A stretch of 64,000 bases of DNA from Alicyclobacillaceae bacterium (GTDB lineage Bacteria > Bacillota > Bacilli > Kyrpidiales > Kyrpidiaceae). The DNA lies in the NCBI GenBank assembly GCA_029961045.1, contig JASBVN010000010.1:53513-117512 (forward strand), written 5' to 3'. Made by a program: the position numbers and the translations under genes. Shown piece after piece: positions 1-10,608 of the stretch. Position 1 is the first letter of the stretch. Each line of letters opens with the position of its first letter. The notes under the pieces are model-generated. The model worked only from the letters and a program-made list of their open reading frames with translations. It was not told where the DNA came from and ran no database searches.

Positions 1-368
1 ACGCCGCGATTGCCCACGCGAAGGAACGGGAACAGTTTGGCAAACCCATCGGGCAGTTCCAGGCGATCCAGTTCAAACTGGCCGATATGGCCACCCGGAT
101 CGAAGCGGCCCGGCTCCTCACTTATCAGGCGGCTTGGCTGGAAGACAACGGCCTGCCGTACGGAAAAGCGTCGGCCATGGCCAAAATGTTCGCATCGGAC
201 ACGGCGATGTACGTCACCACCGAAGCGGTGCAGATCTTCGGGGGGTACGGCTACATTCGGGAGTACCCGGTGGAGCGGTACATGCGGGATGCGAAGATCA
301 CCCAGATTTACGAAGGGACGAACGAGGTCCAGCGCATGGTGGTCGCGGGACACCTGCTGCGGGATTGA
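1..368 (+). CDS. acyl-CoA dehydrogenase, C-terminal part (gene cut by window edge)
   Basis: The last 121 codons of a flavin-dependent acyl-CoA dehydrogenase, which forms the alpha,beta double bond in acyl-CoA and passes electrons to ETF. The reading frame starts at base 3 and ends with TGA at 366-368. The segment carries the family's signature REQFGKPI, the helix around [18 protein letters not shown], and the terminal [10 protein letters not shown] motif. The glutamate of IYEGT (codon 312-314) aligns with the catalytic base of short- and medium-chain members. The N-terminal and middle domains lie outside the window, so chain-length specificity cannot be judged. meaB follows within 45 bases, which suggests a shared transcript for fatty-acid or propionyl-type metabolism (inference). 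Confidence 0.93.
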   Translation, partial: AAIAHAKEREQFGKPIGQFQAIQFKLADMATRIEAARLLTYQAAWLEDNGLPYGKASAMAKMFASDTAMYVTTEAVQIFGGYGYIREYPVERYMRDAKITQIYEGTNEVQRMVVAGHLLRD

Positions 369-412
369 CGGTCCGGCTGCCGCCGGGGGCGATTCGGAAT
401 CGGGAGGGGGGC

Positions 413-1408
413 GTGGCCGGCGAGATGGAACACCGGGAAACACAGGAATGGATACGGCGGATCCGGTCGGGAGACCGGCGGGCTTTGGCGAGGGCGATCA
501 CCTGGATTGAAAACGGGGATCCGCGGGCTCCGGAGGTGTTGCGGGGGCTTCATCCCTGGACGGGCCGGGCGCACCTCATCGGGCTGACGGGTCCTCCGGG
601 AGTGGGCAAGAGTTCCTTAACCGACCGCTTGATCGCTCTGCTGCGCCGCCAGGGGCTGACGGTGGGCGTGGTGGCCGTGGACCCGACCAGTCCGTTCACC
701 GGCGGGGCCCTCCTCGGAGATCGGGTGAGGATGGTGGATCATGCCCTGGACCCCGGCGTGTTCATCCGGAGTATGGGCACGCGGGGGCAGCTCGGCGGAC
801 TAGCCCGGTCGACCAAAGATGTGATGAAGGTGTTGGATGCGGCCGGTTTCGACGTCGTCCTCGCCGAAACCGTGGGCGTGGGCCAGTCCGAATTGGACGT
901 GATCCACGCCGTGGACACGGTGGTGGTCGTGTTCAGCCCGGCGGGCGGCGACCATATCCAAATGTTGAAAGCGGGCATTATGGAAATTGCCGATATTTTC
1001 GTCGTCAACAAGGCGGATTTGCCCGGGGCGGAACAGACGGTCCGCCAAATCCGGCGCATGTTGGAACTGGCCCACCCGGAGGGATGGTGGCCGCCGGTTC
1101 TGTCGGCGGTCGCCTCGGGGGGGCAGGGCGTCGAAGACCTGTGGTCGGAGGTGCGGCGGCATCGCGCCTATCTGGCGGAGAGCGGAGAAGGGCGCCGGCG
1201 GCGCTTGCGCCGCCAAGAGGACGCGGTTTTGGAGTGGGTTTGGGCCCGGATGAGAGAACGGGTCCGCGGTTGGATTGCGGAACAGAAGGATTGGGAACGG
1301 GTGCTGGACGAGGTGGAGCGCGGAGAGCGGGACCCTTACGAAGTGGCCGAAAACATCCTTTTGGCCCTGGGGCTGTCCGTTGGCAAGGCCGGGGATCGTA
1401 TGGTATAA
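413..1408 (+). CDS. meaB: methylmalonyl-CoA mutase-associated GTPase MeaB (ArgK family)
   Basis: A P-loop GTPase of about 331 residues, the usual length for MeaB/ArgK/YgfD. Known members load and protect adenosylcobalamin on methylmalonyl-CoA mutase or related acyl-CoA mutases. Visible motifs are Walker A GPPGVGKSS near residue 60, the switch segment ETVGVGQSE, and the base-specificity motif NKAD. The same frame is open further upstream, but GTG at 413 is chosen because GGAGG at 403-407 sits five bases before it; ATG at 425 is the alternative. No mutase subunit is in the window. Linkage to the acyl-CoA dehydrogenase fits branched-chain or propionyl-CoA catabolism. Function is firm at family level; the client mutase is unknown. 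Confidence 0.93.
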   Translation: MAGEMEHRETQEWIRRIRSGDRRALARAITWIENGDPRAPEVLRGLHPWTGRAHLIGLTGPPGVGKSSLTDRLIALLRRQGLTVGVVAVDPTSPFTGGALLGDRVRMVDHALDPGVFIRSMGTRGQLGGLARSTKDVMKVLDAAGFDVVLAETVGVGQSELDVIHAVDTVVVVFSPAGGDHIQMLKAGIMEIADIFVVNKADLPGAEQTVRQIRRMLELAHPEGWWPPVLSAVASGGQGVEDLWSEVRRHRAYLAESGEGRRRRLRRQEDAVLEWVWARMRERVRGWIAEQKDWERVLDEVERGERDPYEVAENILLALGLSVGKAGDRMV

Positions 1409-1409
1409 T
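1380..1409 (+). promoter_or_regulatory. sigma-A promoter of rpoE
   Basis: TTGGCA at 1380-1385, an 18-base spacer and a perfect TATAAT at 1404-1409 preceded by TG (extended -10). It lies inside the 3' end of meaB and would start transcripts about 70 bases before rpoE. Confidence 0.7.
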
Positions 1410-1484
1410 TCCATCCTGTAATTCCGGCCGGGGACGGGATGGCGTTCCCGGGTGTTTCGGAATCGGCCTCGAAAAGGGGGATTG

Positions 1485-1985
1485 GTGCCTTTGGCAGAGG
1501 AAGCAGCCGTTCAGTGGGATCCGGAGGTTTTGGAGGAAATTTCCTTTGTGGACTTGGCGTATGAAGTGTTGCGCCAGGGCGGGACTCCGGTCCACTACCG
1601 CGACCTTCTGGCCGATGTGGCGCAACTGAAAGGATTATCCGACGAAGAGCTCGAGGAAATTGTCGCCCGGTTGTACACCGACATCAACGTCGACGGGCGT
1701 TTTCTCCATCTCGGAGGCAATGTGTGGGGATTGAAGCGCTGGTATCCGACCGACAAGACGGCCGACCGGGCGATGGGGCAGAAGGCGGCCGTGCGGGACG
1801 ACGAAGACGAGGACGACCTGCTGCTCGACGAAGAGTTGGAGGAGCAGGAAGAGCTTCTCGACGACGAAGTGGAGGACGTCGACGACGAATATGGGGACGA
1901 AGTGGTCGACGACGAAGAACTGGATATGGACGAGCTGGAAGAAGAGGATTTTGTCGATTACGACGAGGGAGAAGAAGACTATTGA
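1485..1985 (+). CDS. rpoE: DNA-directed RNA polymerase delta subunit
   Basis: The delta subunit is a Firmicute-specific RNA polymerase accessory protein that raises promoter selectivity and core recycling. The N-terminal part (about residues 8-90) is the folded HARE-HTH domain, recognisable from the segments FVDLAYEVL and YTDINVDGRF. From about residue 105 to the end the chain is almost entirely Asp and Glu, the hallmark disordered polyanionic tail. GTG at 1485 is preferred because the purine run GAAAAGGGGG ends four bases upstream; TTG at 1491 is possible. Length is about 166 residues, near the B. subtilis protein. It stands immediately before pyrG, as in Bacillus. Confidence 0.93.
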   Translation: MPLAEEAAVQWDPEVLEEISFVDLAYEVLRQGGTPVHYRDLLADVAQLKGLSDEELEEIVARLYTDINVDGRFLHLGGNVWGLKRWYPTDKTADRAMGQKAAVRDDEDEDDLLLDEELEEQEELLDDEVEDVDDEYGDEVVDDEELDMDELEEEDFVDYDEGEEDY

Positions 1986-3761
<1,776 letters not shown>

Positions 3762-3772
3762 TCGGTGGATGG

Positions 3773-3827
3773 ACAGGGTTTCCCGCTCCGGGATCCGTCC
3801 CGGGCGGGGGCCCTGTTTCATTTTTTT
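3773..3827 (+). terminator. intrinsic terminator after pyrG
   Basis: Two stacked stems: ACAGGG at 3773-3778 with CCCTGT at 3811-3816, and CCCGC(T)CCGGGA at 3782-3793 with TCCCGGGCGGG at 3798-3808, with a single bulged T. TTCATTTTTTT follows. Confidence 0.88.
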
Positions 3828-3852
3828 GTCGCCTGATGTCGAATCCGGTCTT

Positions 3853-3881
3853 GGAGGATTTTACACTTGAGAAGCGAAATA
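3853..3881 (+). promoter_or_regulatory. sigma-H-like promoter of spo0F
   Basis: GGAGGATTT at 3853-3861 fits the sigma-H -35 consensus RnAGGAwWW exactly. After 11 bases, AGCGAAATA at 3873-3881 matches the -10 consensus RnnGAATww with one mismatch (A for T). B. subtilis spo0F is a known sigma-H target, so placement and sequence agree. No start codon follows at SD distance that would explain the GGAGG otherwise. Confidence 0.65.
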
Positions 3882-3918
3882 AATCCCGGGAGGGAAATGT
3901 TGAAAGGGGGAGAGGGCC

Positions 3919-4281
3919 GTGGCTTCGCGAAAGATCCTAGTGGTGGACGACCAATTCGGAATTCGCGTGCTGCTGAAAGAATTGCTCGAACAAGAAGGAT
4001 ACATCATTTTTCAAGCGGCAAACGGACCGGGTGCCTTGCAGATCTTTCAAGACGAGAATCCGGATTTGGTCATCCTGGACATGAAGATCCCGGGAATGGA
4101 CGGACTCGAGATCTTGCGCAACATCCGGGCCATGGGTCACGATGCAAAGGTGATCATGATGACGGCCTACGGCGAATTGGATCTTCTCCGCGAAGCGGAA
4201 CAACTCGGCGTTCTGGCCCATTTTACCAAACCCTTTGACATTGAGGCCCTTCGCCGGGTCATCCGGGATCACCTCCAATGA
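3919..4281 (+). CDS. spo0F: sporulation response regulator Spo0F
   Basis: A single receiver domain of 120 residues with no output domain. Spo0F relays phosphate from sporulation sensor kinases to Spo0B in the phosphorelay that activates Spo0A. The acidic pair D10-D11, the phosphoacceptor D54 in LDMKIPGMDG, the conserved Thr in MMTAYGE and Lys in FTKPFD are all present; D54 has the same number as in B. subtilis. GTG start follows AAAGGGGG by eight bases. Position between pyrG and fba is the Bacillus arrangement, which supports Spo0F over another CheY-like protein. Confidence 0.95.
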   Translation: MASRKILVVDDQFGIRVLLKELLEQEGYIIFQAANGPGALQIFQDENPDLVILDMKIPGMDGLEILRNIRAMGHDAKVIMMTAYGELDLLREAEQLGVLAHFTKPFDIEALRRVIRDHLQ

Positions 4282-4353
4282 AGCTCTGCACACCACTCGG
4301 GCCCTCTCTCCTCGGTTCCGGTTTCGCGCCGGGCCGCGACGTCCGGGCCTTCA

Positions 4354-4362
4354 TGTTATAAT
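4354..4362 (+). promoter_or_regulatory. extended -10 promoter of fba
   Basis: TGTTATAAT gives a perfect TATAAT (4357-4362) with an extended TG. No good -35 lies 17 bases upstream, which is usual for extended -10 promoters. The start would lie about 50 bases before the fba GTG. Confidence 0.6.
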
Positions 4363-4422
4363 ACGGACGGAACGGGCGGAAACAAGGGGAAGGACCGATT
4401 CTCACGGATGGAGGGATGAACG

Positions 4423-5277
4423 GTGCCGCTGGCTACATTAAAAGATGTATTGGACGATGCGTTTCGAAACGGGTACGCGGTGGGACAGTTTAACATCAAC
4501 AACCTCGAATTCACCCAGGCCATCATGGAGGCCGCCGAAGAAGAGCGTTCCCCGGTGATTTTGGGCACCAGCGAAGGGGCCATCAAGTACATGGGGATTG
4601 ACTATACGGCGGCCATCGCCTTGACGGCGGCCCGGAATGCCAGCGTTCCGGTGGTGATTCACCTGGACCACGGCAGCTCCTTTGACTGGGTGCTCCAGTG
4701 CCTGCGGCGGGGCTGGTCGTCCATTATGATCGATGGTTCGCACCACCCCTTGGATGAAAACATCCGGTTGACGAAACAGGTCGTCGACGCATGCCACGTC
4801 CTCGGGGTTTCCGTCGAAGGAGAACTGGGGCGGATCGGCGGTGCGGAGGACGATCTCAGCGTCGATGAGCGGGAGGCCACCCTGGCCCGCCCGGAAGAGG
4901 CCAAAAGGCTCGTCGAGGAAACGGGCATCGACGCCCTGGCTCCGGCCATCGGATCGGCCCACGGACGGTATAAAGGCAAACCCCAATTGGATTTCGACCG
5001 CCTCGCGAAGATCCGCGACCTGTGCGGGGTTCCCCTCGTCCTGCACGGGGGTTCCGGGATTCCCGACGAGGACATCCGCAAGGCCATTTCCCTCGGCGTA
5101 GCGAAGATCAACGTGAACACCGAGAATCAGGAGGCATTCACGGCGAAGATCCGGGAACTCTTCGCCGCGGACCAACAGGTGTACGACCCGCGCAAATACT
5201 TGGGACCCGCCCGTCAAGCGATCAAAGAAGTGGTCAAACAGAAAATGCGGTTGTTCGGAAGCAGCGGCCGCGCTTGA
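4423..5277 (+). CDS. fba: class II fructose-1,6-bisphosphate aldolase
   Basis: Zinc-dependent aldolase interconverting fructose-1,6-bisphosphate with DHAP and glyceraldehyde-3-phosphate. In the 284-residue chain the catalytic Asp82 and zinc ligand His83 lie in HLDHG, and the other zinc ligands are His180 (GSAHGRYKG) and His208 (LHGGSG). The phosphate-binding segment KINVNTE is also present. GTG start has GGAGGG seven bases upstream. It precedes the transaldolase-like gene by 43 bases, and the pair likely forms an operon ending at the hairpin after tal. In the B. subtilis locus murAB lies next; here it is absent. Confidence 0.97.
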   Translation: MPLATLKDVLDDAFRNGYAVGQFNINNLEFTQAIMEAAEEERSPVILGTSEGAIKYMGIDYTAAIALTAARNASVPVVIHLDHGSSFDWVLQCLRRGWSSIMIDGSHHPLDENIRLTKQVVDACHVLGVSVEGELGRIGGAEDDLSVDEREATLARPEEAKRLVEETGIDALAPAIGSAHGRYKGKPQLDFDRLAKIRDLCGVPLVLHGGSGIPDEDIRKAISLGVAKINVNTENQEAFTAKIRELFAADQQVYDPRKYLGPARQAIKEVVKQKMRLFGSSGRA

Positions 5278-5320
5278 ACCGGCCGCGCTAGAGCCTAGGA
5301 ACGGCGAGGAGGGGGATGGC

Positions 5321-5965
5321 GTGAAATTTTTTGTCGACAGCGCCAACGTCGACGAGATCCGGCGGGCCTGCAACTGGGGGGTCGTGGCGGGCGTCACCAC
5401 GAACCCCAGCTTGGTGGCGAAGGAGGGGCGGGATTTTTTCGAGACCCTCCGGGACATCACGGCCCTCGTCGACGGTCCGGTCAGTGCGGAGGTCATCTCG
5501 CTGGACGCCGAAGGGATGCTGGAGGAAGGCCGCAAATTGGCGGCCGTGGCGGAAAACATCGTGATCAAGGTGCCGATGACCGCCGAGGGACTCAAGGCGG
5601 TGCACACCTTCGCCCGGGAAGGCATCCGCACCAACGTCACGCTGGTCTTTTCGGCCAACCAGGCGCTTCTGGCGGCCAGGGCGGGTGCTTCCTACGTGAG
5701 TCCCTTTATCGGCCGCCTCGATGACATCAGCCACGACGGCATCGCCTTGATCCGGGAAACGGCGGAGATTTTTCGCATTCACCGGATCGAAACCGAAATC
5801 ATTGCGGCCAGCGTGCGCCATCCGGTGCACGTCACCCAGGCGGCGCTGGCTGGAGCCCACATCGCAACCCTCCCGTTTGCGGTGCTGGAGCGCATCGTGC
5901 GCCATCCCTTAACCGACCAAGGGATCGAGCGGTTTCTCGCCGACTGGGGGAAAATGCAATCCTGA
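5321..5965 (+). CDS. tal: fructose-6-phosphate aldolase / small transaldolase
   Basis: A 214-residue member of the small TalC/Fsa-like transaldolase family, which moves dihydroxyacetone units between sugar phosphates. The N-terminus [14 protein letters not shown] and the Schiff-base Lys83 in VIKVPMT are diagnostic, as are TNVTLVFS and SPFIGRLDD. Family members divide into true transaldolases and fructose-6-phosphate aldolases; sequence inspection alone does not decide which. GTG start is preceded by GGAGGGGG. It follows fba and ends before a clear terminator. Confidence 0.93.
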   Translation: MKFFVDSANVDEIRRACNWGVVAGVTTNPSLVAKEGRDFFETLRDITALVDGPVSAEVISLDAEGMLEEGRKLAAVAENIVIKVPMTAEGLKAVHTFAREGIRTNVTLVFSANQALLAARAGASYVSPFIGRLDDISHDGIALIRETAEIFRIHRIETEIIAASVRHPVHVTQAALAGAHIATLPFAVLERIVRHPLTDQGIERFLADWGKMQS

Positions 5966-5976
5966 GACCGGAGCGC

Positions 5977-6003
5977 CGGCCCGCGAAAGAGCGGGCCGTT
6001 TCC
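5977..6003 (+). terminator. intrinsic terminator after tal
   Basis: Perfect 8-bp stem CGGCCCGC / GCGGGCCG with a GAAAGA loop, followed by TTTCC. Confidence 0.75.
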
Positions 6004-6171
6004 ATTTGTGCCTCCGTGCGGCCGGGGCAGGGTGATTCGGGCGGGTTGAAATGTAAGCAATTTGTCGAAGATGGAAACGGAACCGCCGTACAGCCCTTTG
6101 CAGGGAAAGGTTACCATGAAACCAATGCGGGCCGGCCGAGCCCTGCGGCGGATAGGGAGGGGGTGAACGGA

Positions 6172-6831
6172 ATGTCGGCGACCGCGTGGGTGGCTCTGGG
6201 GGCGGCGGTGCTGTCCGCGGGTTTGGCCGCGGCGATCGCGAAGCGTTGGCGGGAGCGGGGCGGTGTCCATCATCTATGGTGGTCCGTTTCTCTGCTTCTG
6301 TACACGGCGGCCGCCTTGGCCGAATGGTACGCCCTGGTATGGGGATGGAACTCCTGGATTTATAAAGGGTATTATTTCACCGCCATCGCCCTGGTGGCCT
6401 TCATGGCGGCGGGCGAGGTGTACCTGCTTGCGGGGAATCGGTGGGGAACGGCCTTTGCGGTTTATGTCCTCGCGGTGTCCGCCGTGTTTCTGGCGCATCT
6501 TTGGTGGATCGGGCCGCTGGACATGGAAGCGTATCGCGGGGTCGGGACGGCCATCGGCGGAGACGCGATGCCTCCGCCGGTGAGGCGCTGGTATCCGCTC
6601 CTTCTGTCGATGATCGGCGGAATGGTGCTGATCGCCGGCCCGCTGTGGTCATGGTGGAAGCGGCGGATCGCAGCCAACCTGTACATCGCTTTGGGGGCGG
6701 TCATTCTCAGTGCGGCCGGGTCGGCCGCCAAAAGCGGCTACCCGGCGTTGCTTCCCCTGAGCGAACTGGTGGGAATCGCGGTCATCTGGTGGGGATTTTG
6801 GAGGAGTACGGGACCCCGCGGGGAAACCTGA
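6172..6831 (+). CDS. seven-helix membrane protein of unknown function
   Basis: I do not recognise this family. The 219-residue product has about seven strongly hydrophobic segments: roughly residues 4-22, 36-58, 64-85, 91-113, 142-163, 170-190 and 196-214, with short loops. No soluble domain, metal motif or transporter signature is visible. The extracellular-type loop between helices 4 and 5 contains DMEAYRGVGTAIGGDAMPP. ATG at 6172 is chosen; GTG at 6163, three codons earlier, is closer to the GGGAGG run and cannot be excluded. It stands alone between the tal terminator and the dapH promoter. Upstream bases 6004-6171 hold no gene that I can support. Confidence 0.7.
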   Translation: MSATAWVALGAAVLSAGLAAAIAKRWRERGGVHHLWWSVSLLLYTAAALAEWYALVWGWNSWIYKGYYFTAIALVAFMAAGEVYLLAGNRWGTAFAVYVLAVSAVFLAHLWWIGPLDMEAYRGVGTAIGGDAMPPPVRRWYPLLLSMIGGMVLIAGPLWSWWKRRIAANLYIALGAVILSAAGSAAKSGYPALLPLSELVGIAVIWWGFWRSTGPRGET

Positions 6832-6849
6832 CCCCGGCCGCCCGGCCCG

Positions 6850-6878
6850 GTGACGGAACGGCCCGGTCCCGGTATAAT
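6850..6878 (+). promoter_or_regulatory. sigma-A promoter of dapH-ykuR
   Basis: GTGACG at 6850-6855, a 17-base spacer and a perfect TATAAT at 6873-6878. The predicted start is about 30 bases before the dapH ATG. Confidence 0.7.
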
Positions 6879-6916
6879 GGGAGCGACTTGTCCGGAAGAA
6901 GGAGGGGGTCAGGGCG

Positions 6917-7618
6917 ATGGATGCCCATCAACTGATTGAACTCATTCAAAAAAGCGTAAAAAAGACACCGGTCAAAATTTATTTGAAGGGAAGGTTGGAA
7001 GGGATCGATTTCGGCCCGAACGCCAAGGCTTTTGTGACGGGCGGAGTGGGAGTGGTCTTTGGCGAATGGGACGAACTTCGCCCGGTTCTGGAGGCGAACC
7101 GCGACCGGATCGACGATTTTGTGGTGGAGAGCGATCGCCGGAATTCGGCGATTCCCTTGCTGGACACCAAATCGCTCCGGGCGCGCATTGAGCCGGGCGC
7201 GATCATCCGCGACCACGTCGAGATCGGCGAGCGGGCCGTCGTGATGATGGGCGCGGTCATCAACATCGGGGCCGTCATCGGCGAGGGGACGATGATCGAC
7301 ATGAACGCCGTCGTCGGTGGGCGGGGGATAATCGGCAAGAATTGTCATATCGGAGCCGGAGCGGTGATCGCCGGCGTCATCGAGCCGCCGTCGGCGAAGC
7401 CGGTGGTGATCGAAGACGATGTGGTCGTCGGTGCCAACGCCGTGATTCTGGAAGGCGTGCGGGTGGGCAAAGGGTCCGTGGTGGCCGCCGGGGCGGTGGT
7501 CATCGACGATGTGCCTCCCTATACCGTCGTGGCGGGCACTCCGGCCCGGGTCATCAAACAGATCGACGAAAAGACGAGGGCCAAGACGGAGATCAAGCAG
7601 GAGCTTCGCCAACTGTAA
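6917..7618 (+). CDS. dapH: 2,3,4,5-tetrahydropyridine-2,6-dicarboxylate N-acetyltransferase
   Basis: Transfers acetyl from acetyl-CoA to tetrahydrodipicolinate in the acetyl branch of lysine and meso-diaminopimelate synthesis. The 233-residue protein has a DapH-type N-terminal domain (about residues 1-85), then a left-handed beta-helix of hexapeptide repeats (I-G-x-x-x-x pattern from about residue 95 to 210). It ends with a short charged helix. The internal segment [15 protein letters not shown] is typical of DapH. ATG start follows GAAGGAGGGGG. It is paired with the matching deacetylase downstream, as ykuQ-ykuR are in Bacillus, so this organism uses N-acetyl rather than N-succinyl intermediates. 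Confidence 0.95.
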   Translation: MDAHQLIELIQKSVKKTPVKIYLKGRLEGIDFGPNAKAFVTGGVGVVFGEWDELRPVLEANRDRIDDFVVESDRRNSAIPLLDTKSLRARIEPGAIIRDHVEIGERAVVMMGAVINIGAVIGEGTMIDMNAVVGGRGIIGKNCHIGAGAVIAGVIEPPSAKPVVIEDDVVVGANAVILEGVRVGKGSVVAAGAVVIDDVPPYTVVAGTPARVIKQIDEKTRAKTEIKQELRQL

Positions 7619-7665
7619 CGCAATAGGCTGGCAGGAAGCGGAGTGCCGGGGAGTGAGGAGTTCCG

Positions 7666-8802
7666 TTGGAATTCGAAGATTTGGTGATGTTGCGCCGGGA
7701 TCTGCACCGGATCCCCGAACCGGGGTTCCGGGAATTTGAAACCCAGCGGTATATTTTGAATTACCTGTCCCGGTTGCCTGCGGAGAGGATCGAGGTTCAG
7801 ACCTGGAAGACGGGTGTGCTGGTCCGCGTCAAGGGGACTGCGCCGGTTCAGGTGATGGGCTACCGGGCGGATATGGACGGACTGCCGGTGGAGGAGGAAA
7901 CGGGGTATCCGTTTCGCTCCGTCCACCCGGGGTATATGCACGCCTGCGGTCACGACCTCCACATGGCCGTTGCCCTCGGGATCCTGACCCACTTCGTCCG
8001 GCATCCGGTGCGGGACGATCTCGTCGTCGTCTTCCAGCCCGCCGAAGAAGGCCCGGGGGGCGCCAAGCCGATGCTGGAGAGCGAAGAATTCCGGAGGTGG
8101 AAGCCGGATTGGATCGTCGCCCTCCACATCGCCCCGGAGTATCCCGTCGGGACGGTCGCCACCAAGGAGGGCACGCTGTTTGCCGATACGTCGGAGTTGT
8201 TTATCGACCTGACCGGGCGCGGGGGGCATGCGGCCTTCCCCCACCGGGCCAACGACATGGTCGTGGCCGCCGCCCATTTGGTGGTCCAGTTGCAGACGGT
8301 CGTGTCCCGCAGCCTGGATCCGCTGGAGGCCGGGGTGTTGACCATCGGCCGGCTGGAGGCGGGGACGAAACAGAACATCATCGCCGAACGGGCCCGCCTC
8401 GAAGGAACCATCCGCGCCCTTTCGCCGGATGCCATGCGGGAGATGAAGGCGCGGATCGAATCCCTGGTGCGGGGCGTGGAAGAAGGGTTCAATTGCCGGG
8501 CGGAGATCGATTACGGGTCCAATTACCGGCAGGTGTACAACGACCCGGAACTGACCCGGGAGTTCATGCGGTGGGTCGAACAGAGCGGCGCGGCGCGGCT
8601 CGTCCGCTGCGAAGCGGCGATGACCGGCGAGGATTTCGGATACTTTCTCGAGCGGATTCCCGGCTTCATGTTCTGGCTGGGGGTTCAGGCCCCCTACGGC
8701 CTGCATCACGCCAAGCTCGAGCCCGACGAGCGGGCGATGGACGTGGCGGTGCGGTTGATGACCCGGTATTTCGCCTGGAAGTCGTGCGCCGCTGGCGGGT
8801 AA
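7666..8802 (+). CDS. ykuR: N-acetyldiaminopimelate deacetylase (peptidase M20D family)
   Basis: Removes the acetyl group from N-acetyl-LL-diaminopimelate. The 378-residue protein has the M20D amidohydrolase signature: [14 protein letters not shown], the metal-binding [10 protein letters not shown], the catalytic Glu pair in PAEEGPGG, and a dimerisation lid domain around residues 180-290. TTG start is inferred from GAGGAG six bases upstream and from homologous N-termini starting just before the [11 protein letters not shown] segment. General M20D hydrolases such as hippurate or IAA-amino-acid hydrolases look alike; the dapH neighbour is what argues for this role. Confidence 0.9.
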   Translation: MEFEDLVMLRRDLHRIPEPGFREFETQRYILNYLSRLPAERIEVQTWKTGVLVRVKGTAPVQVMGYRADMDGLPVEEETGYPFRSVHPGYMHACGHDLHMAVALGILTHFVRHPVRDDLVVVFQPAEEGPGGAKPMLESEEFRRWKPDWIVALHIAPEYPVGTVATKEGTLFADTSELFIDLTGRGGHAAFPHRANDMVVAAAHLVVQLQTVVSRSLDPLEAGVLTIGRLEAGTKQNIIAERARLEGTIRALSPDAMREMKARIESLVRGVEEGFNCRAEIDYGSNYRQVYNDPELTREFMRWVEQSGAARLVRCEAAMTGEDFGYFLERIPGFMFWLGVQAPYGLHHAKLEPDERAMDVAVRLMTRYFAWKSCAAGG

Positions 8803-8846
8803 ACCGAGGGCGGGTCCTCAAGGGGGGAGGAGGCCTCCGGCGGCCC

Positions 8847-10448
8847 TCAATTGCCGTCCGGCCGGAGCCTTCCCTCTTCGTCGATGTGCCCCAGGAGGTC
8901 GTCGTTTGGAGCGTTCAACCATGTTCGCGCTCGCGCTTCCTGATCGGGCGCCTCCTTCCGGAGGGCCGCCCACCACGCCTCCGCCGTCGCGGTGCGTCCG
9001 AGATTGCCGTCGTAAAAGCTCTGCAACCAGCGGAAAAACCGGTCGTCTCCCATTGCCCGGCGAAGGTCGTGGTACATGAGGACCGGGCGCAGGTACGACA
9101 AGTAATAGTATTGCCATTCGGTGTCGAAGTCTTCATAAGGCCGGGCCGTCGCCCCGAGGGGAGCGGGCGGCAACCGGTCTCCCGGATGGCCGGGGGAATA
9201 CGACCGGCGCTCCCGGAACCAGGCCGTCAGGCGGTTCATTTCGGACCGGTAGCGTTCGGAGCCGTACCGCGCTTCTTCATAGAGGTAAGCGCTGTAATCG
9301 GCCAATCCTTCATCGAGCCAGGGCGTCAAGGCTTCGTAATCGCCTACGGCGTTGTACCACCACAGGTGGGCCAATTCGTGGGCCGTCCAGTGTTCGGCCT
9401 CCTCCCGGGACATTCCTCCGCTCCAGAGATTGACTTCGATCAAGGCGAGATTCGGGAGTTCCTGGGCGAACGTGGTTCCGGGAGGCGTTTCCACCAGGGA
9501 AACTTCCGGGAACGGCAGCTTCCCGAACCGCTCTCGATAGGTCTGGAGGGCCGCGACGGCCGTCGATTGCAGGGCTTCGCGGTGTTCCTCGTCGAGCAAC
9601 CCCAACCGCAGCCGGGGGCCTCCCGGCAACTCGATCGCCGATTCCCGGTAAGAGGAAGATCCGACCAAGGCAAAATGCCTCAGATTCCGGCCTTTCATCA
9701 CCGTCGTGACCGTCGCGGCGGGGGATTCAACGGTTCCTGCGGCCGGAGCGGACGCAAACCACGTCATTCCGCGGGGAGCCGTCCACGTTACCTCATAGTC
9801 GGCGGGGTCTGTGAGGTAGGGGTCTCCGAAACCCTTGGGGGCGGGCTGGGGCAGCCATTGCCCGTCTTGCTTCACCGCGAGAAGAGGGTACCAGTAGCTC
9901 AGAATCCAAACCGGGTCCCGAAACCCGTAGCGGGGCGAGGAAGTCGAAACATCGGTGACGAAGCGCACGGTCACCCGTTCCGCTCCTCCCTTTGGGGGAT
10001 CGATCCACAGCCCGCCGTTCCGGATTTCAAAGGGAAGAAGCTGGCCGTCCCGGGAGACCGAAAGGATCCGAATGCCCGACGGCCCCTGAGGATACAGATA
10101 AAAATACCACGGTTCGGATGGATTCCCCCTTCTTTCTACCGTTTCCTCTCCTTCGATGCGTCGCCGGTCCGGATCCAAAGCGGCCCGGATGGTATAGCGG
10201 ACGCCTTGGGCTCCGTCTGCCGTCGACGGATATCCGAGTTCCGGAGGGTCCCCTCTCCGGGGAGCGGGCCAAGCCGCAGCGGCCCGCATCCATTCGAGAG
10301 CCAGGGCCTGCTGAATGCGATGAGCCGTCGACGAGACGAGAGACGGCCAACTTTGCTCCGGGAAAGCGGCTGTTTTGACGACGACGGCCGTCGATCCGAG
10401 AGCAATTGCCAGGGCCAGCGCCCAACTGAACCACGACCGAAGCGACAT
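8847..10448 (-). CDS. secreted or membrane-anchored M1-family-like zinc metallopeptidase
   Basis: A 533-residue gluzincin-type peptidase. An N-terminal hydrophobic segment (about residues 6-28) with few charges before it acts as a signal peptide or anchor. A beta-rich domain follows. The catalytic domain has the zinc motif HELAHLWW and, 18 residues later, the third ligand Glu in WLDEGLADY, the M1 spacing. A canonical upstream GAMEN exopeptidase motif is not obvious, so substrate mode is unclear. ATG (complement of 10446-10448) has AGAGGG about eight bases upstream. The gene converges on ykuR and diverges from glpX. Function beyond extracellular proteolysis is not known. Confidence 0.82.
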   Translation of the reverse strand: MSLRSWFSWALALAIALGSTAVVVKTAAFPEQSWPSLVSSTAHRIQQALALEWMRAAAAWPAPRRGDPPELGYPSTADGAQGVRYTIRAALDPDRRRIEGEETVERRGNPSEPWYFYLYPQGPSGIRILSVSRDGQLLPFEIRNGGLWIDPPKGGAERVTVRFVTDVSTSSPRYGFRDPVWILSYWYPLLAVKQDGQWLPQPAPKGFGDPYLTDPADYEVTWTAPRGMTWFASAPAAGTVESPAATVTTVMKGRNLRHFALVGSSSYRESAIELPGGPRLRLGLLDEEHREALQSTAVAALQTYRERFGKLPFPEVSLVETPPGTTFAQELPNLALIEVNLWSGGMSREEAEHWTAHELAHLWWYNAVGDYEALTPWLDEGLADYSAYLYEEARYGSERYRSEMNRLTAWFRERRSYSPGHPGDRLPPAPLGATARPYEDFDTEWQYYYLSYLRPVLMYHDLRRAMGDDRFFRWLQSFYDGNLGRTATAEAWWAALRKEAPDQEARARTWLNAPNDDLLGHIDEEGRLRPDGN

Positions 10449-10544
10449 GCTGCATCCCTCTTCTCGTCTCGCGACTCCAGGTTCGTACACCAATAGAATT
10501 CCGCTTTTGCCCCGGTTCTCCCTGCCGGCGGGTTCTGCGTCCTT

Positions 10545-10571
10545 TTGACCGCCGCCGGGTCGTGTTATAGT
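10545..10571 (+). promoter_or_regulatory. candidate promoter of glpX
   Basis: TTGACC at 10545-10550 and extended -10 TGTTATAGT (TATAGT at 10566-10571), with a short 15-base spacer. An alternative -10 is TAGAAT at 10571-10576. The 160-base gap to the divergent peptidase gene would hold both promoters. Confidence 0.45.
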
Positions 10572-10608
10572 AGAATTGGGAAACGATAATCTCAGGGAGG
10601 CGGACCGG

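Noticed and set aside
8097..10496. A 799-codon open frame on the plus strand opposite the M1-like peptidase
   Set aside because: It crosses the end of the real deacetylase gene in the wrong frame, is Arg/Gly/Pro-rich without motifs, and is explained by the scarcity of stop codons at high GC opposite a real gene.
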